From NCBI RefSeq assembly GCF_032854445.1, contig NC_088300.1, positions 498,001 to 558,000 on the forward strand: a stretch of DNA of 60,000 nucleotides, read 5' to 3'. Below the pieces are notes generated by a model. That model was not told the DNA's origin. It worked only from the letters and a program-made list of their open reading frames with translations, and did no database searches. The DNA is from Liolophura sinensis (lineage: Eukaryota > Mollusca > Polyplacophora > Chitonida > Chitonidae). A program made the position numbers and the translations under genes. Shown one piece after another: positions 1 through 12,200 of this stretch (positions within the stretch are counted from its first letter, which is position 1; each line of letters opens with the position of its first letter).

Positions 1-840
1 CAGAACTACAGACAATACACAGGTAATAGGTAGATCATTTCTCCTCATTGCCAATCAGCTAAATGATGGGAGAGGCTGAAAGTATAACAGAGAACTACAG
101 ACAATACACAGGTAACAGGTAGATCATTTCTCCACACTCTCAATCACCTGGATGATGGGAGAGGCTGTAAGTATAACAGAGAACTACAGAGAATACACAG
201 GTAATAGGTAGATCATTCCTCCTCACTGCCAATCAGCTAAATGATGGTAGAGGCTGAAAGTATAACAGAGAACTACGGACAATACACAGGTAACAGGTAG
301 ACCATTTCTCCTCATTGCCAATCAGCTAAATGATGGTAGAGGCTGAAAGTATAACACAGAACTACAGACAATACACAGGTAATAGGTAGATCATTTCTCC
401 TCACTGCCAATCAACTGGATAATGGGAGAGACTGTAAGTATAACAGAGGACTACAGAACTGACACAGGTAACAGGTAGATCATTTCTCCTCACTGCCAAT
501 CAGTTGGATGAAGGGAGAGGCTGTAAGTATAACAGAGGGCTTCAGAACTGACATAGGTAACAGGTAGATCATTTCTCCTCACTGCCAATCAGTTGGATGA
601 AGGGAGAGGCTGTAAGTATAACAGAGGACTACAGAACTGACACAGGTAACAGGTAGATCATTTCTCCTCACTGCTAATCAACTGGATGATTAAAGAGGCT
701 GTAAGTATAACAGAGGACTACAGAAATGACACAAGTAACAGGTAGATCATTTCTCCACACTGATGATCAGCTGGACGGCAGGAGAGACTGTAAGTATAAT
801 AGATGACTACAGAGACTATAGAAACTACACAGGTAACAGG
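1..840. repeat. 89-bp minisatellite array, about 9 copies
   Basis: The motif around 'tagatcatttctcctcac' recurs at 31, 120 and 209 and onward, giving a period of 89 bp. Each unit carries 'gaggctGTAAGTATAACAG', a good 5' splice-site match on the plus strand (and 'acttacag', an acceptor match, on the minus strand). The array runs off the left edge of the window. No host gene for it is visible. Confidence 0.9.
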
Positions 841-960
841 TAAATCATTTCTCCACACTGCCAATCATCTTGGTGATTGGAGAGACAGTAAAGAAAAAGA
901 AACTACACAGGTACATGTAAGTAGTCAGTTTAATTACTTCCTTTCAATAGACAATATCAT

Positions 961-1995
961 ACAGTTACAACAGTTAATCAGCTCACTCATCAACAGTTAC
1001 AACACTGTAATCACCTCACTCACTAACAGTTACAACACTGTAATCACCTCACTCAACAACAGCTACAACACTGTAATCACCTCACTCAACAACAGTTACA
1101 ACACTGTAATCACCTCACTCAACAAGAGCTACAACACTGTAATCACCTCACTCAACAACAGTTACAACACTGTAATCAGCTCACTCAACAACAGTTACAA
1201 CACTGTAATCAGCTCACTCACCCACAGTTACAACACTGTAATCAGCTCACTCACCAACAGTTACACCACTGTAATCAGCTCACTCAACAACAGTTACAAC
1301 ACTGTAATCAACTCACTCACCAACAATCACAACACTGTAATCAGCTCTCTCAACAACAGTTTCAACACTGTAATCAGCTCACTCACCCACAGTTCCAACA
1401 TTGTAATCAACTCTCTCAACAACAGTTACAACATTGTAATTAGCTCTCTCAACAACAGTTCCAACACTGTAATCACCTCGCTCAAGAACAGTTCCAACGC
1501 TGTAATCAGCTCTCTCAACAACAGCTACAACACTGTAATCAGCTCTCTCAACAACAGTTACAACACTGTAATCACCTCACTCAACAACAGTTACAACACT
1601 GTAATCAGCTCACTTAACAACAGTTACAACACTGTAATCAGCTCACTCAACAACAGTTACAACACTGTAATCAGCTTACTCATCAACAGTTACAACACTG
1701 TAATCAGCTCACTCACCAACAGTTACAACACTGTAATCAGCTCACTTAACAACAGTTACAACACTGTAATCGGCTCTCTCAACAACAGTTACAACACTGT
1801 AATCAACTCACTCACCAACAATCACAACACTGTAATCAACTCACTCACCAACAGTTACAACACTGTAATCAACTCACCCACCAACAGTTACAACACTGTA
1901 ATCAACTCACTCACCAACAGTTACAACACTGTAATCAGCTCTCTTCACAACAGTTACAACACTGTAATCAGCTCTCTTCACAACAGTTACAAATA
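961..1995. repeat. 30-bp minisatellite array, first block (about 34 copies)
   Basis: The unit is about 'cagttacaacactgtaatca' plus 'gctcactcaa'. Because 30 is divisible by three, the array stays open in frame over more than 1 kb (803-2038 plus, repeating decapeptide NSYNTVISSL). I read this as repeat DNA rather than a gene. The same unit resumes at about 3205 beyond a retroelement relic, so both blocks were probably one array. Confidence 0.93.
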
Positions 1996-2068
1996 TAAGC
2001 GTCAAGTCCGACATTCATATACCATTCGTAGTCCGTAAAGGGCGTTCCAAGTAGACAATCGCAAGATC

Positions 2069-2197
2069 CATTTCCAAAACAATGCTTAACACTAACTCCC
2101 AAAGACAAAGGTATGTAAGAAATTATGCAAATAAGAAATAAAGCCGGTTACACACAAGAGAGAAGCAGTGATCAGTTTTCAATGATGCCGGGCAGAC
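2069..2197 (+). mobile_element. Fragment matching the leader of the LTR element at 28 kb
   Basis: This 129-bp stretch aligns without net gaps to 28174-28302, the untranslated leader just inside the 5' LTR of the gypsy-like element. Shared blocks include 'atttccaaaacaa', 'gtaagaaattat', 'gaaataaagccggt' and 'atcagttttcaa'. It shows that the element family has other copies or solo fragments nearby. No LTR was recognised beside it. Confidence 0.8.
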
Positions 2198-2647
2198 AAT
2201 GAATATTCCAGGCATGAATTCCATATCAAAGTTCAAATTCGTAGTCCGTGAGTTCCAAGTCAAATAACAATTAAACAAGTATCTCAGTCACGCTTTAATT
2301 GCAACTGTTCATAAAGGCATCATGCTGATGTAATGAGCATGGCTACCTTTACGGCCCCTAGCCCCAGGTTAAACGGTATTAGATACAGTTTGAAAATGAC
2401 GAGCGTTACAGACCCTAACTGATCAGATTGTGATTCAAAAGTAACGGACGATTATGTCTTTCCCGTTAATATGTAAAGATCTCATGCTACAAGAGGCGCC
2501 ATCTATGATGTTACACATGACATACAAGATAAACGGTTACACTGGGCAACCAGCACCATCTATGTTGTCAAATACCATGTACGTGATACACTAAAACAGT
2601 AACACTCTCATTCTTTTTCTCCAAAACAGCGCCGTCTAGGTGGTTGA

Positions 2648-3180
2648 TCACAATGCAGATCGCCAGAGATTCTGAACGCTCTGTCCATACCTGCCAACGA
2701 GAGTGTTATACTCACTGTAAAATTTGAGAAACTTAGAATGAAGGCGTTTGATGGAGTATCCTTGACAATCTAGTTTTTGAACTAGCAACTTGTGACGCAG
2801 ATTAAAGTCATCACAATTAACGCAAGATCTGACAAATGCTACAAGGCAAGACATGTATACGCCATGTGCAGGACCCTTTGGTATATTGCTATCTAAATAA
2901 GGATAATTTACAATATCAAAATTGAAATTATTCCTTTTGTCGTAAAGGTGGCATGAAAGGAGACCTTTGTCCGTCTTTGTACAGATATAGATCCAAATAA
3001 GATGTATCATTCAGGACTATCTGTTGTCTCCTTTAAATCCAATGAAGGCGGATAATTAATTTCTGCATATAGTCGTATTCATATGAAAACAGGTATAGGT
3101 CTGCCAAAAGAGGCGTACAATTAGTATCCATTGGAATACTTATGCACTGTTGGTAAATGGTATCTCCGAATTTCACATAA
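2648..3180 (-). pseudogene. Decayed reverse transcriptase fragment (retroelement)
   Basis: Read on the minus strand, the stretch starts with a segment ending IPMDTNCTPLLADLYLFSYE. It continues after a frameshift with DTSYLDLYLYKDGQ, and after another with HLYDKRNNFNFDIVNYPYLD and a downstream GVYMSCLVAF block. These blocks occur in this order in the C-terminal part of reverse transcriptases of a widespread animal retroelement group. The palm-like 'PMGTN...LLADL' layout resembles Penelope-like elements, but I do not assign the clade firmly. At least two frameshifts make it non-functional. It lies between two blocks of the same 30-bp array, which it probably split on insertion. Confidence 0.7.
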
Positions 3181-3204
3181 ATGTTATTAATGAGAAATTC
3201 AAGT

Positions 3205-4802
3205 ATTCACAACACTGTAATCAGCTCACTCACCAACAGTTACAACACTGAATCAGCTCACTCAACAACATTCCAACCCTGTAATCAGCTCTCTCAACAA
3301 CAGTTACAACACTAATTAGATCTCTCAACAAGTTACAACACTAATTAGCTCTCTCAACAACAGTTACAACACTGTAATCAGCTCACTCACCAACAGTTAC
3401 AACACTGAATCAGCTCACTCAACAACATTCCAACCCTGTAATCAGCTCTCTCAACAACAGTTACAACACTAATTAGATCTCTCAACAAGTTACAACACTA
3501 ATTAGCTCTCTCAACAACAGTTACAACACTGTAATCAGCTCACTCACCAACAGTCACAACACTGTAATTAGCTCACTCACCAACATTCACAACACTGTAA
3601 TCTGCTCTCTAAACAACAGTTACAACACTGTAATCAGCTCACTCACCAACAGTTACAACGCTGTAATCAGCTCACTCACCCACAGTTCCAAAACTGTAAT
3701 CAGCTCACTCACCAACATTCACAACACCGAATCAGCTCACTCACCCACAGTTCCAACAATGTAATCAGCTCACTCAACAACAGTTACAACACTGTAATCA
3801 GCTCACTCAACAACAGTTCCAAAACTGTAATCAGCTCACTCACCAACATTCACAACACCAAATCAGCTAGCTTAACAACAGTTCCAACACTGTAATCAGC
3901 TCTCTCAACAACAGTTACAACACTGTAATCAGCTCTCTCAACATCAATTACAATACTGTAATCAGCTCACTCACCCACAGTTCCAACCCTGTAATCAGCT
4001 CACTTAACAACAGTTACAACACTGTAATCAGCTCACTCACCCACAGTTCCAACACTGTAATCAGCTCTCTCAACAACAGTTACAACACTGTAATCAGCTC
4101 ACTCAAGAACAGTTCCAACACTGTAATCAGCTCTCTCACCAACAGCTACAACACTGTAATCAGCTCTCTCAACAACAGTTACAACACTGTAATCAGCTCT
4201 CTCAACAACAGTTACAACACTGTAATCAGCTCACTCACCAACAGTTACAACACGTAATCAGCTCTCTCAACAACAGTTACAACACTGTAATCAGCTCCCT
4301 CACCAACAGTTACAACACTGTAATCAGCTCACTCACCAACAGTTACAACACGTAATCAGCTCACTTAACAACAGTTACAACACTGTGATCAGCTCACTCA
4401 ACAACAGTTACAACACTGTAATCAGCTTACTCATCAACAGTTACAACACTGTAATCAGCTCACTCACCAACAGTTACAACACTGTAATCAGCTCACTTAA
4501 CAACAGTTACAACACTGTAATCAGCTCACTCAACAACAGTTACAACACTGTAATCAGCTTACTCATCAACAGTTACAACACTGTAATCAGCTCACTCACC
4601 AACAGTTACAACACTGTAATCAGCTCACTTAACAACAGTTACAACACTGTAATCAGCTCACTCACCAACAGTTACAACACTGTAATCAGCTCACTTAACA
4701 ACAGTTACAACACTGTAATCAGCTCTCTCAACAACAGTTACAACACCGAATCAGCTCACTCAACAACAGTTACAACACTGTAATCAGCTTACTCATCAAC
4801 AG
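3205..4802. repeat. 30-bp minisatellite array, second block (about 53 copies)
   Basis: The unit is the same as at 961-1995, but with 1-2 bp deletions (for example 'caacactgaatcag', 'acaacacgtaatc') that break any reading frame. This argues against the open frame in the first block being a conserved protein. A longer duplication inside the block repeats about 3205-3360 at 3370-3540. Confidence 0.93.
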
Positions 4803-5149
4803 TCAAAATAGGCCAGTTTTGATTTCAAATTCTTATTGCTGAAGGTAAGGAAGTAGTATTGTACCATGTCACATGTTAGAAAATAATAGGCAACTACTTT
4901 TGATTACAACTGCCATGGCAGAGAAGTCTGAAGAAAAAACATTAGCAAAAAGTTATTAAGAGAAGACAAAATGGGAGGAGACATGCATTTGTGAACCGAA
5001 GAAGCTTCTGAGGAAAGAGGTATTATTTGGACCTTCAGACCACGGTGAGACAGCTGATCGGTAAACTAAGCTCAACAAAAGCTGCCTCTTAAGCATTACT
5101 GACAAGTCATTATTGGCAAGAGTTATCAGGAATGCAGGCTTTTGTCCCA

Positions 5150-5500
5150 AAGGTCACCAGGCTATCAGGAACACAGCTTTGTTCAGGCTGTTGTAAAAAA
5201 GGTCATTGACCTTTTAGGAACGCAGCTTTGTCCAGGCTGTTGGTCCAAAGGTCACTGAGCTATCAGAAATGCAGCTTTGTTCAGGCTGTTGTCCCAAAGG
5301 TCACTGAGCTATCAGGAACGCAGCTTTGTTCAGGCTGTTATCCCAAAGGTCACTGAGCTATCAGGAACGCAGCTTTGTCCAGGCTGTTGTCCCAAAGGTC
5401 ATTGAGCTATCAGGAACGCAGCTTTGTCCAGGCTGTTATCCCAAAGGTCATTGAGCTATCAAGAATGCAGCTTTGTCCAGGCTGTTGTCCTAAAGTGTGA
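5150..5500. repeat. 49-bp tandem array (about 7 copies)
   Basis: The unit contains 'caggctgttgtcccaaaggt' and 'agctatcaggaacgcagctt'; 'caggctgtt' recurs at 5282 and 5331. The same unit occurs in the opposite orientation at 6732-6850 and 7178-7330, inside the TRPT1 gene. Confidence 0.88.
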
Positions 5501-5502
5501 CC

Positions 5503-5508
5503 TTTATT
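5503..5508 (-). promoter_or_regulatory. Candidate polyadenylation signal for TRPT1
   Basis: 'tttatt' on the plus strand reads AATAAA on the minus strand, about 460 bp after the TRPT1 stop. It is a hexamer match only. It lies at the edge of a tandem array, and cleavage elsewhere is equally possible. Confidence 0.25.
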
Positions 5509-5629
5509 CTTTCACCTTTACCAATACTTGAATCTCAAACCTGCAATATTCCCCGTTACCACAGGCAACTAAAAAATCACGCAACCAACCAGGATCAGCT
5601 TAAAACCCACTATTACATTTAACCTGATA

Positions 5630-5790
5630 ACACCTAATTCACACCTGATAACACCAAACTCACACATGATACCACCAAACTCACACAAGATACCACCAAA
5701 CTCACACCTGATAACACCAAACTCACACAAGATACCACCAAACTCACACCTGATAACACCAAACTCACACCTGATAACATCACATCCAGA
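5630..5790. repeat. About 21-bp tandem array (7-8 copies)
   Basis: The unit is 'ctcacacctgataacaccaa' with a variant 'cacaagataccaccaaact'. It lies just past the TRPT1 stop codon, so it is probably in the 3' UTR or immediately downstream. Confidence 0.85.
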
Positions 5791-5964
5791 TTGTTATTAT
5801 CTTTTACAGCCACAACTAACATCTGCAAAGTGAATATTTTATATATTTATATTATTCATCACTTATTTTTCAAAGAAATTGCCTAAGAACTAATGATTGA
5901 AATTCCAACAGATTTTGAAAATGTTGAACATTTGCCCATTTGTAAGTGTCTGAGCTCTGTGGTA

Positions 5965-6284
5965 TTAAGACTGTTGACATGGCAACAGTAACATCATGTA
6001 ATGTATCATGATCAAACAAACAAACGATATCAGGTGTTTTATTACACCGATATTAGGCTCACTTCCTTCATTGCCTTCATTACTTTTGTCTCTGGCTGCC
6101 CCAGCCTGTTTCTTCTTACTCTTTGACTCAGTCCCCTTCATCTCTGCATTTGTCCCCCGGTCTTTAACTCCTGTCTCTCGGTTCTGGTCCACCTCCATGG
6201 ATTCCAAACCCTCTGGCTTGTCCCCCTCATTATACCCTGTTCTTCCAGAAACATCAGCCTGTGGGGACACATCCTGCTGCTTTC
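5965..6284 (-). CDS. TRPT1: TRPT1 exon 9: terminal tail and stop
   Basis: Acceptor 'ttaacag'; 320 bp ending in a stop at 5965-5967. It encodes KQQDVSPQADVSGRTGYNEG, then a Glu/Lys-rich stretch (GTESKSKKKQAGAARDKSNE), and finishes with a hydrophobic end (ISFVCLIMIHYMMLLLPCQQ). That hydrophobic end is unusual for this enzyme. It may be genuine or may mean the true last exon splices out at the GTGTAA near 6045; this is unresolved. Confidence 0.72.
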
Positions 6285-9200
6285 CTGTTAAAGTAAAAGA
6301 AAGCTAAAATATGAAGTGATGTTCAGCATGCAGACAACTGAAAACTATGCGTAAAAATACTTTCAATTATTTTTACTCATTTTTTTAAGAGTGTTCAAAG
6401 GCATTCAAATGTCTGCATACTATGGTGGGCTTTATGAGCCATACTGATGGTAACTCTGACGTCCCATCACTTTTTTCTCCTGATGACCTCCAGAAGGAAG
6501 GAACATTATTTCAGTAATCTTTTACTCAAAGATAAAAAGAGCCGTGATTAGATCTGAATAAATTTCCTCTGATTACAGTGTCAGAAGTCCTAACCTCTGA
6601 TAGCATGGTCCATAAAGCCCACCTTAGAATTCAAGTCCTTGAGTGCCTTTAACTCTTTTCACAAAAATCTAGAAAACTTAAATGAAAGTATATTTATGAA
6701 TCGTTTAAGTGGTCTGTCTAGTGATAGCTACACAGTCTGGACAAAGCTGCATTCCTGATAGCTCAATGACCTTTGGGACAACAGCCTGGACAAAACTGTG
6801 TTCCTGATAGCTCAATGACCTTTTGCACAACAGTCTGGACACAACCGCCTACAATGATTTTTAGACGTTTTTTTTTCTTTAAAAATATGTCTGTGATTAC
6901 AGGTCATGTTTGTATTTATTCCTTTTTCAAAGTCAAATTATTTTGTTTGTTTGACAGGTGTTTTACGCCATACTCAAGAATATTTTACTTAACGATTAGC
7001 ATTATGGTGTGAGGAACGGGACAGACCCCAGGGGACTCTCACAACCATCCACAGGTTGCTGAGAACCTTCCCATGTACAAATTAATTTAAAATATAGGAA
7101 GCAGGATGGTAGCATTAAACCTAGTTTATAAACAAAAAGCCTGTCTGGGCAGGCCTGTTTTGGTTTGCACCAATCACCCTTGGCACAACAGCCTGGACAA
7201 AGCTGCGTTCCTGAAAGCTCAGTGAGGGTTGGGACAAGAACCTGGACAAAGCTGCATTCCTGATGGCTCAATGACCTTTGGGACAAAAGTCTGGACACAG
7301 CCGTATTCATGTTAGCTCAATGACCTTTGTGGCGCTATGATACATGATATGATAGTGGTGATAAGATACACGATATGGTAGTGGCGCTACGATACATGAT
7401 ATGATAGTGGCGTTAAGATAAACGATATGATAGTGGCGCTACGATACATGATATGATAGTGGCGTTAAGATACACGATATGATAGTGGCACTACGATACA
7501 CGATATGGTAGTGGTGATAAGATACACGATATGATAGTGGCATTAAGATACCAGATATGGTAGTGGCACTACGATACACGATATGGTAGTGGCGTTATGA
7601 TACATGATATTATAGTGGCGCTATGATACACGATATGATAGTGGCGCTATGATACATGATATTATAGTGGCGCTATGATACATGATATGATAGTGGCGCT
7701 ATGATACATGATATTATAGAGGCGCTACGATACATGATATGATAGTGGTGCTATGATACACGATATGATAGTGGCGCTACGATACATGATATGATAGTGG
7801 CGCTAAGATACACGATATGATAGTGGCGCTATGATACACGATATGATAGTGGCGCTACGATACATGATACAATAGTGGCGATAAGATACACGATATGTTA
7901 GTGGCGCTACGAAACATGATACAATAGTGGCGATAAGATACATGATATGGTAGTGGCACTACGATAAACGATATGATAGTGGCGCTACGATACACGATAT
8001 GGTAGTGGAGATAAGATACAATATATCGTAGTGGTGATAAAATACATCATTTTTATCAATAAAGTACAATAAGTTTTCTGTATACAGGGCTCGGCCAAAA
8101 CATGCCAAAACACTTGAAGTAAAAAGATGTCTGATCCACTAAGTACGACGAAGTCCTGGTCAGGTCAAGGCAATAATAAACAAAAAGAAACAAAACACAA
8201 ACTCATGTAAACTTGAGTTTTATCAGTGTTAATATATGATATAACTTTATTTATTATTTTAGAAATGAATTTTCTCCATAGCTTGTCAGTTTTACTCTTC
8301 AGGCCGTATCTACTCTGGTACAAACATATCAGGATGGTGCCATTTAAATGCGTGGCACGTTTGTAGTACTGCTTGTTTATTTGATGTGTCGCCTGTTGAG
8401 AATGCAAATATTTCCAAACTGTTGATTTATACTGAGCCCCAGTGGGAATTTCACGGTTAGGTCTGCCAGGAAATTTTTAGACATCTTTGATTGTTCGATG
8501 CCCTGTCCTCACATCTCTAGCTGTAAACATGACATCAGCTAAAAGTTTAAAAGTCTGCAATTTATTGAGGTGAACTTTACAACTTATGAGGTGAGTTTTG
8601 CATCATTTACTGAGAATAAATATACATTTTTTAAAACTGATCGGAATAAATACATATTTTAAAACTATCGTATCCTAGGGCACCAAATCGCGATACACTG
8701 ATACAATGGCATATTGTTACATCCTAGACCTTACAGGCATCAATGGGGCACCTGGCAAAAGCCTGGCTATATGTCATTTTATTGACATCTAATGATCGAT
8801 TCTCGGTTCATCATACTGACATCATATTAAAGGGTTAGTATGGGCTCCCGGAGTGTTGTCCACTGATTATCAACACCAAGCTCTAAAAACAGCGATGGCT
8901 AAGGGACATGAAATCTTCTCTATCCAAGACTAAAGACAGCGATGGCTAAGGGACATGAAGTCTTCTCTATCCTAGACTAAAGACAGCGATGGCTAAGGGA
9001 CATGAAGTCTTCTCTATCCTAGACTAAAGACAGCGATGGCTAAGGGACATGAAGTCTTCTCTATCCAAGACTAAAGACAGCGATGGCTAAGGGACATGAA
9101 GTCTTCTCTATCCAAGACTAAAGACAGCGATGGCTAAGGGACATGAAGTCTTCTCTATCCAAGACTAAAGACAGCGATGGCTAAGGGACATGAAGCCTTC

Positions 9201-12200
9201 TCTATCCAAGACTAAAAACAGCGATGGCTAAGGGACATGAAGCCTTCTCTATCCAAGACTAAAGACAGCGATGGCTAAGGGACATGAAGTCTTCTCTATC
9301 CTAGACAAAAGACAGCGATGGCTAAGGGACATGAAGTCTTCTCTATCCTAGACTAAAGACAGCGATGGCTAAGGGGCATGAAGTCTTCTCTATCCTAGAC
9401 TAAAGACAGCGATGGCTAAGGGATATGAAGTCTTCTCTATCCTAGACTAAAGACAGCGATGGCTAAGGGACATGAAGTCTTCTCTATCCTAGACTAAAGA
9501 CAGCGATGGCTAAGGGGCATGAAGTCTTCTCTATCCTAGACTAAAGACAGCGATGGCTAAGGGACATGAAGTCTTCTCTATCCTAGACTAAAGACAGCGA
9601 TGGCTAAGGGACATGAAGTCTTCTCTATCCAAGACTAAAGACAGCGATGGCTAAGGGAGATGAAATCTTCTCTATCCAAGACTAAAGACAGCGATGGCTA
9701 AGGGACATGAAGTCTTCTCTATCCTAGACTAAAGATAGCGATGGCTAAGGGACATGAAATCTTCTCTATCCAAGACTAAAGACAGCGATGGCTAAGGGAC
9801 ATGAAGTCTTCTCTATCCTAGACTAAAGACAGTGATGGCTAAGGGACATGAAGTCTTCTCTATCCTAGACTAAAGACAGCGATGGCTAAGGGACATGAAG
9901 TCTTCTCTATCCAAGACTAAAGACAGCGATGGCTAAGGGACATGAAGTCTTCCCTATCCAAGACTAAAGACAGCGATGGCTAAGGGACATGAAGTCTTCC
10001 CTATCCAAGACTAAAGACAACGATGGCTAAGGGATATGAAGCCTTCTCTATCCAAGACTAGGGCTTAAACATTGGTACGGTATCCTAATAAATGGAAGTC
10101 ATGATTTAACCACAAACTCTAACCACTTAACAACAACCCCCATCAATTCCAATGCCACTTTTCACATGTGGAAACATGGGTATGTAATCCTGTGAAATCT
10201 ACAATGGTGTAACTCAATCCACTGGGTATATACATGTACATAAACAATAAACTTACCTGCTGTCATGTCAGCGTCATCCACTTCCATATCAGTCTCTCCT
10301 TCTTCCTTCAGCAGTGGGTTGTCTCCCTTGTTCTGATCAACGTTATCCATTCTAATTGCAGTTTCACCCTTGCTTTCCACAGTTCCAGGCCGTTCTTCTT
10401 CAGCTCCAGACCCTTCCTCTTTAGCTCCAGCCCCTCCCTCTTTAGCTCCAGCCCCTCCCTCTTCAGCTCCAGTTCCTACACCCTCAGTTCTGCCCATTTC
10501 CTCCTCCACACTAGATTCTCCCTCTTTATTCCCACCAGGTGGCTTCCATTCCTTTTCGTCATCTTCTGTGTCAACATTCGTGCCTTTCTTCTTTTTTTTA
10601 TTTTTCTTCCTTTTCTTCCTATTTGCTTCATGTTCATCAGTTGCTTCCTGAGCTGACACCACCTTAGATTTGATAGACTTGTCAAAGTCTAGTTTGTGTC
10701 CTGCAAATTTGAACATTTCTCATTAAGATTTTAATTCAGCAGTGTTCACACTGTGCGATTGTCGTAACAACCTGTCGAAATCAACCAGTCCAATGAAAAT
10801 AGGAGATTTCATAAAACTGGTAAACTGATAACATGTGAATGACGCGAATGAAATGCAGCTTATTCTATTTTCATCTGACTAGATGAATTTGATGAGTCCA
10901 TTTGACAAATCACAGTTTGTGAACACAGTTTTACAGGTAACACAAACATTAGTTGTCCTTTGTCTTAGCTCATGTTTATTCAACAGGCAGCATAATGCCC
11001 CATGTGGTGCAACAAACAGGCAGCATAATGCCCCATGTGGTACAACCAACAGGCAGCATAACGCCCCATGTGGTACAACATTTCTCCACTGACAATTATC
11101 ACACTGTGTAGAAACCTCAATCTAAATATGTAAGTGCATCAGTTTTGACCAATCACACAGCAGAAGCTTCTTGCTTGCCTTCCTTGTAGCAGGCAGGTTT
11201 CAATGGCCACATATCTGTTGTTGTGTCCACCACAACCACGTGCCCTTAAATGTAGAACAGAATCAACAAACAGAAACACTGCAAATAGATGAAATGCCGA
11301 TTTATTCTGATGTATTTTCGTCTGCTTAACATTCCATGCTGTCATGACAGTTCTGGTAAGCATGTCTGAGTGAAGTCCACAGGAATCTGAGCTTCAGTAC
11401 AGCTCAGATAACTTCAACGAGGACCTAGCATGCTATCTGATTGGTCTTCCGAGTCATACGTCCAAACTAACCAACATTACCCACTATACATGTGGAAAGC
11501 TGTTTTACTTACTAGGGCTGCGTTGCTGCACTCCTTCAAAATAGTAGGGGTAAATACAGCCATCTTTGTCACCAGGGCTGAGTATTACATTGTTTGATGA
11601 CAAGAAGAACTCCATTCCATCTGTCAGAAAGAAGAAGTGCATTCCACTTAACAGCATGCCAATCATCATACACAAATACATCATTCAAGCCACACGCCTT
11701 TCTGACTTTTTCACACAGAACTTCCACCTATCCTTCTTTTCTTACTTTTTTTACAGGCTTCCCACCTGTCCAACTTTTCCTACTGAAAAAACAGGAAAAG
11801 TAGGACAAGTGGAACGCCTGAAAAAGCAGGTAAGAGTAGCAGGCAGGTAAAAGTAAGACAGGTAGGATGCCTGGAAAAGAAGGACAGGTGGGAGTCCTGA
11901 TCATTTCACCACCAGATGATATAAGCTGATTCAGAAGGCAGGTGAGAAGCATCACAATCTTTGAATGAATGACTCAATACATGTAGTTCTTAGGTTCACA
12001 GAATTTATTTAAACAGCAGGCTGAAGTACTTGCTGCTTACCTGGCTGAAAAGTTTGTAAAACTCTTAAATGTACAGGTGACGATACACCACAGTATTGAC
12101 ATAGAAAGGTTTAACCTTTGCCTTCTATATATAAGCCAGCTGTAACCATTATGCCTTGGAGCTGACCAGAAAAGCTCAACCTTTACCATATACTTGTGTA

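Noticed and set aside
803-2038. A 411-codon open frame of NSYNTVISSL repeats as a secreted or structural repeat protein
   Set aside because: The period (30 bp) is divisible by three, so any stop-free unit gives a long frame. The sister array at 3205-4802 has frame-breaking deletions, and the frame has no recognisable N- or C-terminal domain.
10234-10656. Plus-strand Ser/Phe/Pro-rich frames opposite TRPT1 exon 8
   Set aside because: Antisense shadows of the Lys/Glu-rich exon. The minus frame has matching splice sites and phase.
11640-11720. Minus-strand text ACGLNDVFVYDDWHAVK as the missing TRPT1 exon before GMEFF
   Set aside because: It does not fit the family spacing or phase. The segment at 12474-12530 (GMRKSCEVLIFLDLKTALR) fits both and has proper splice sites.
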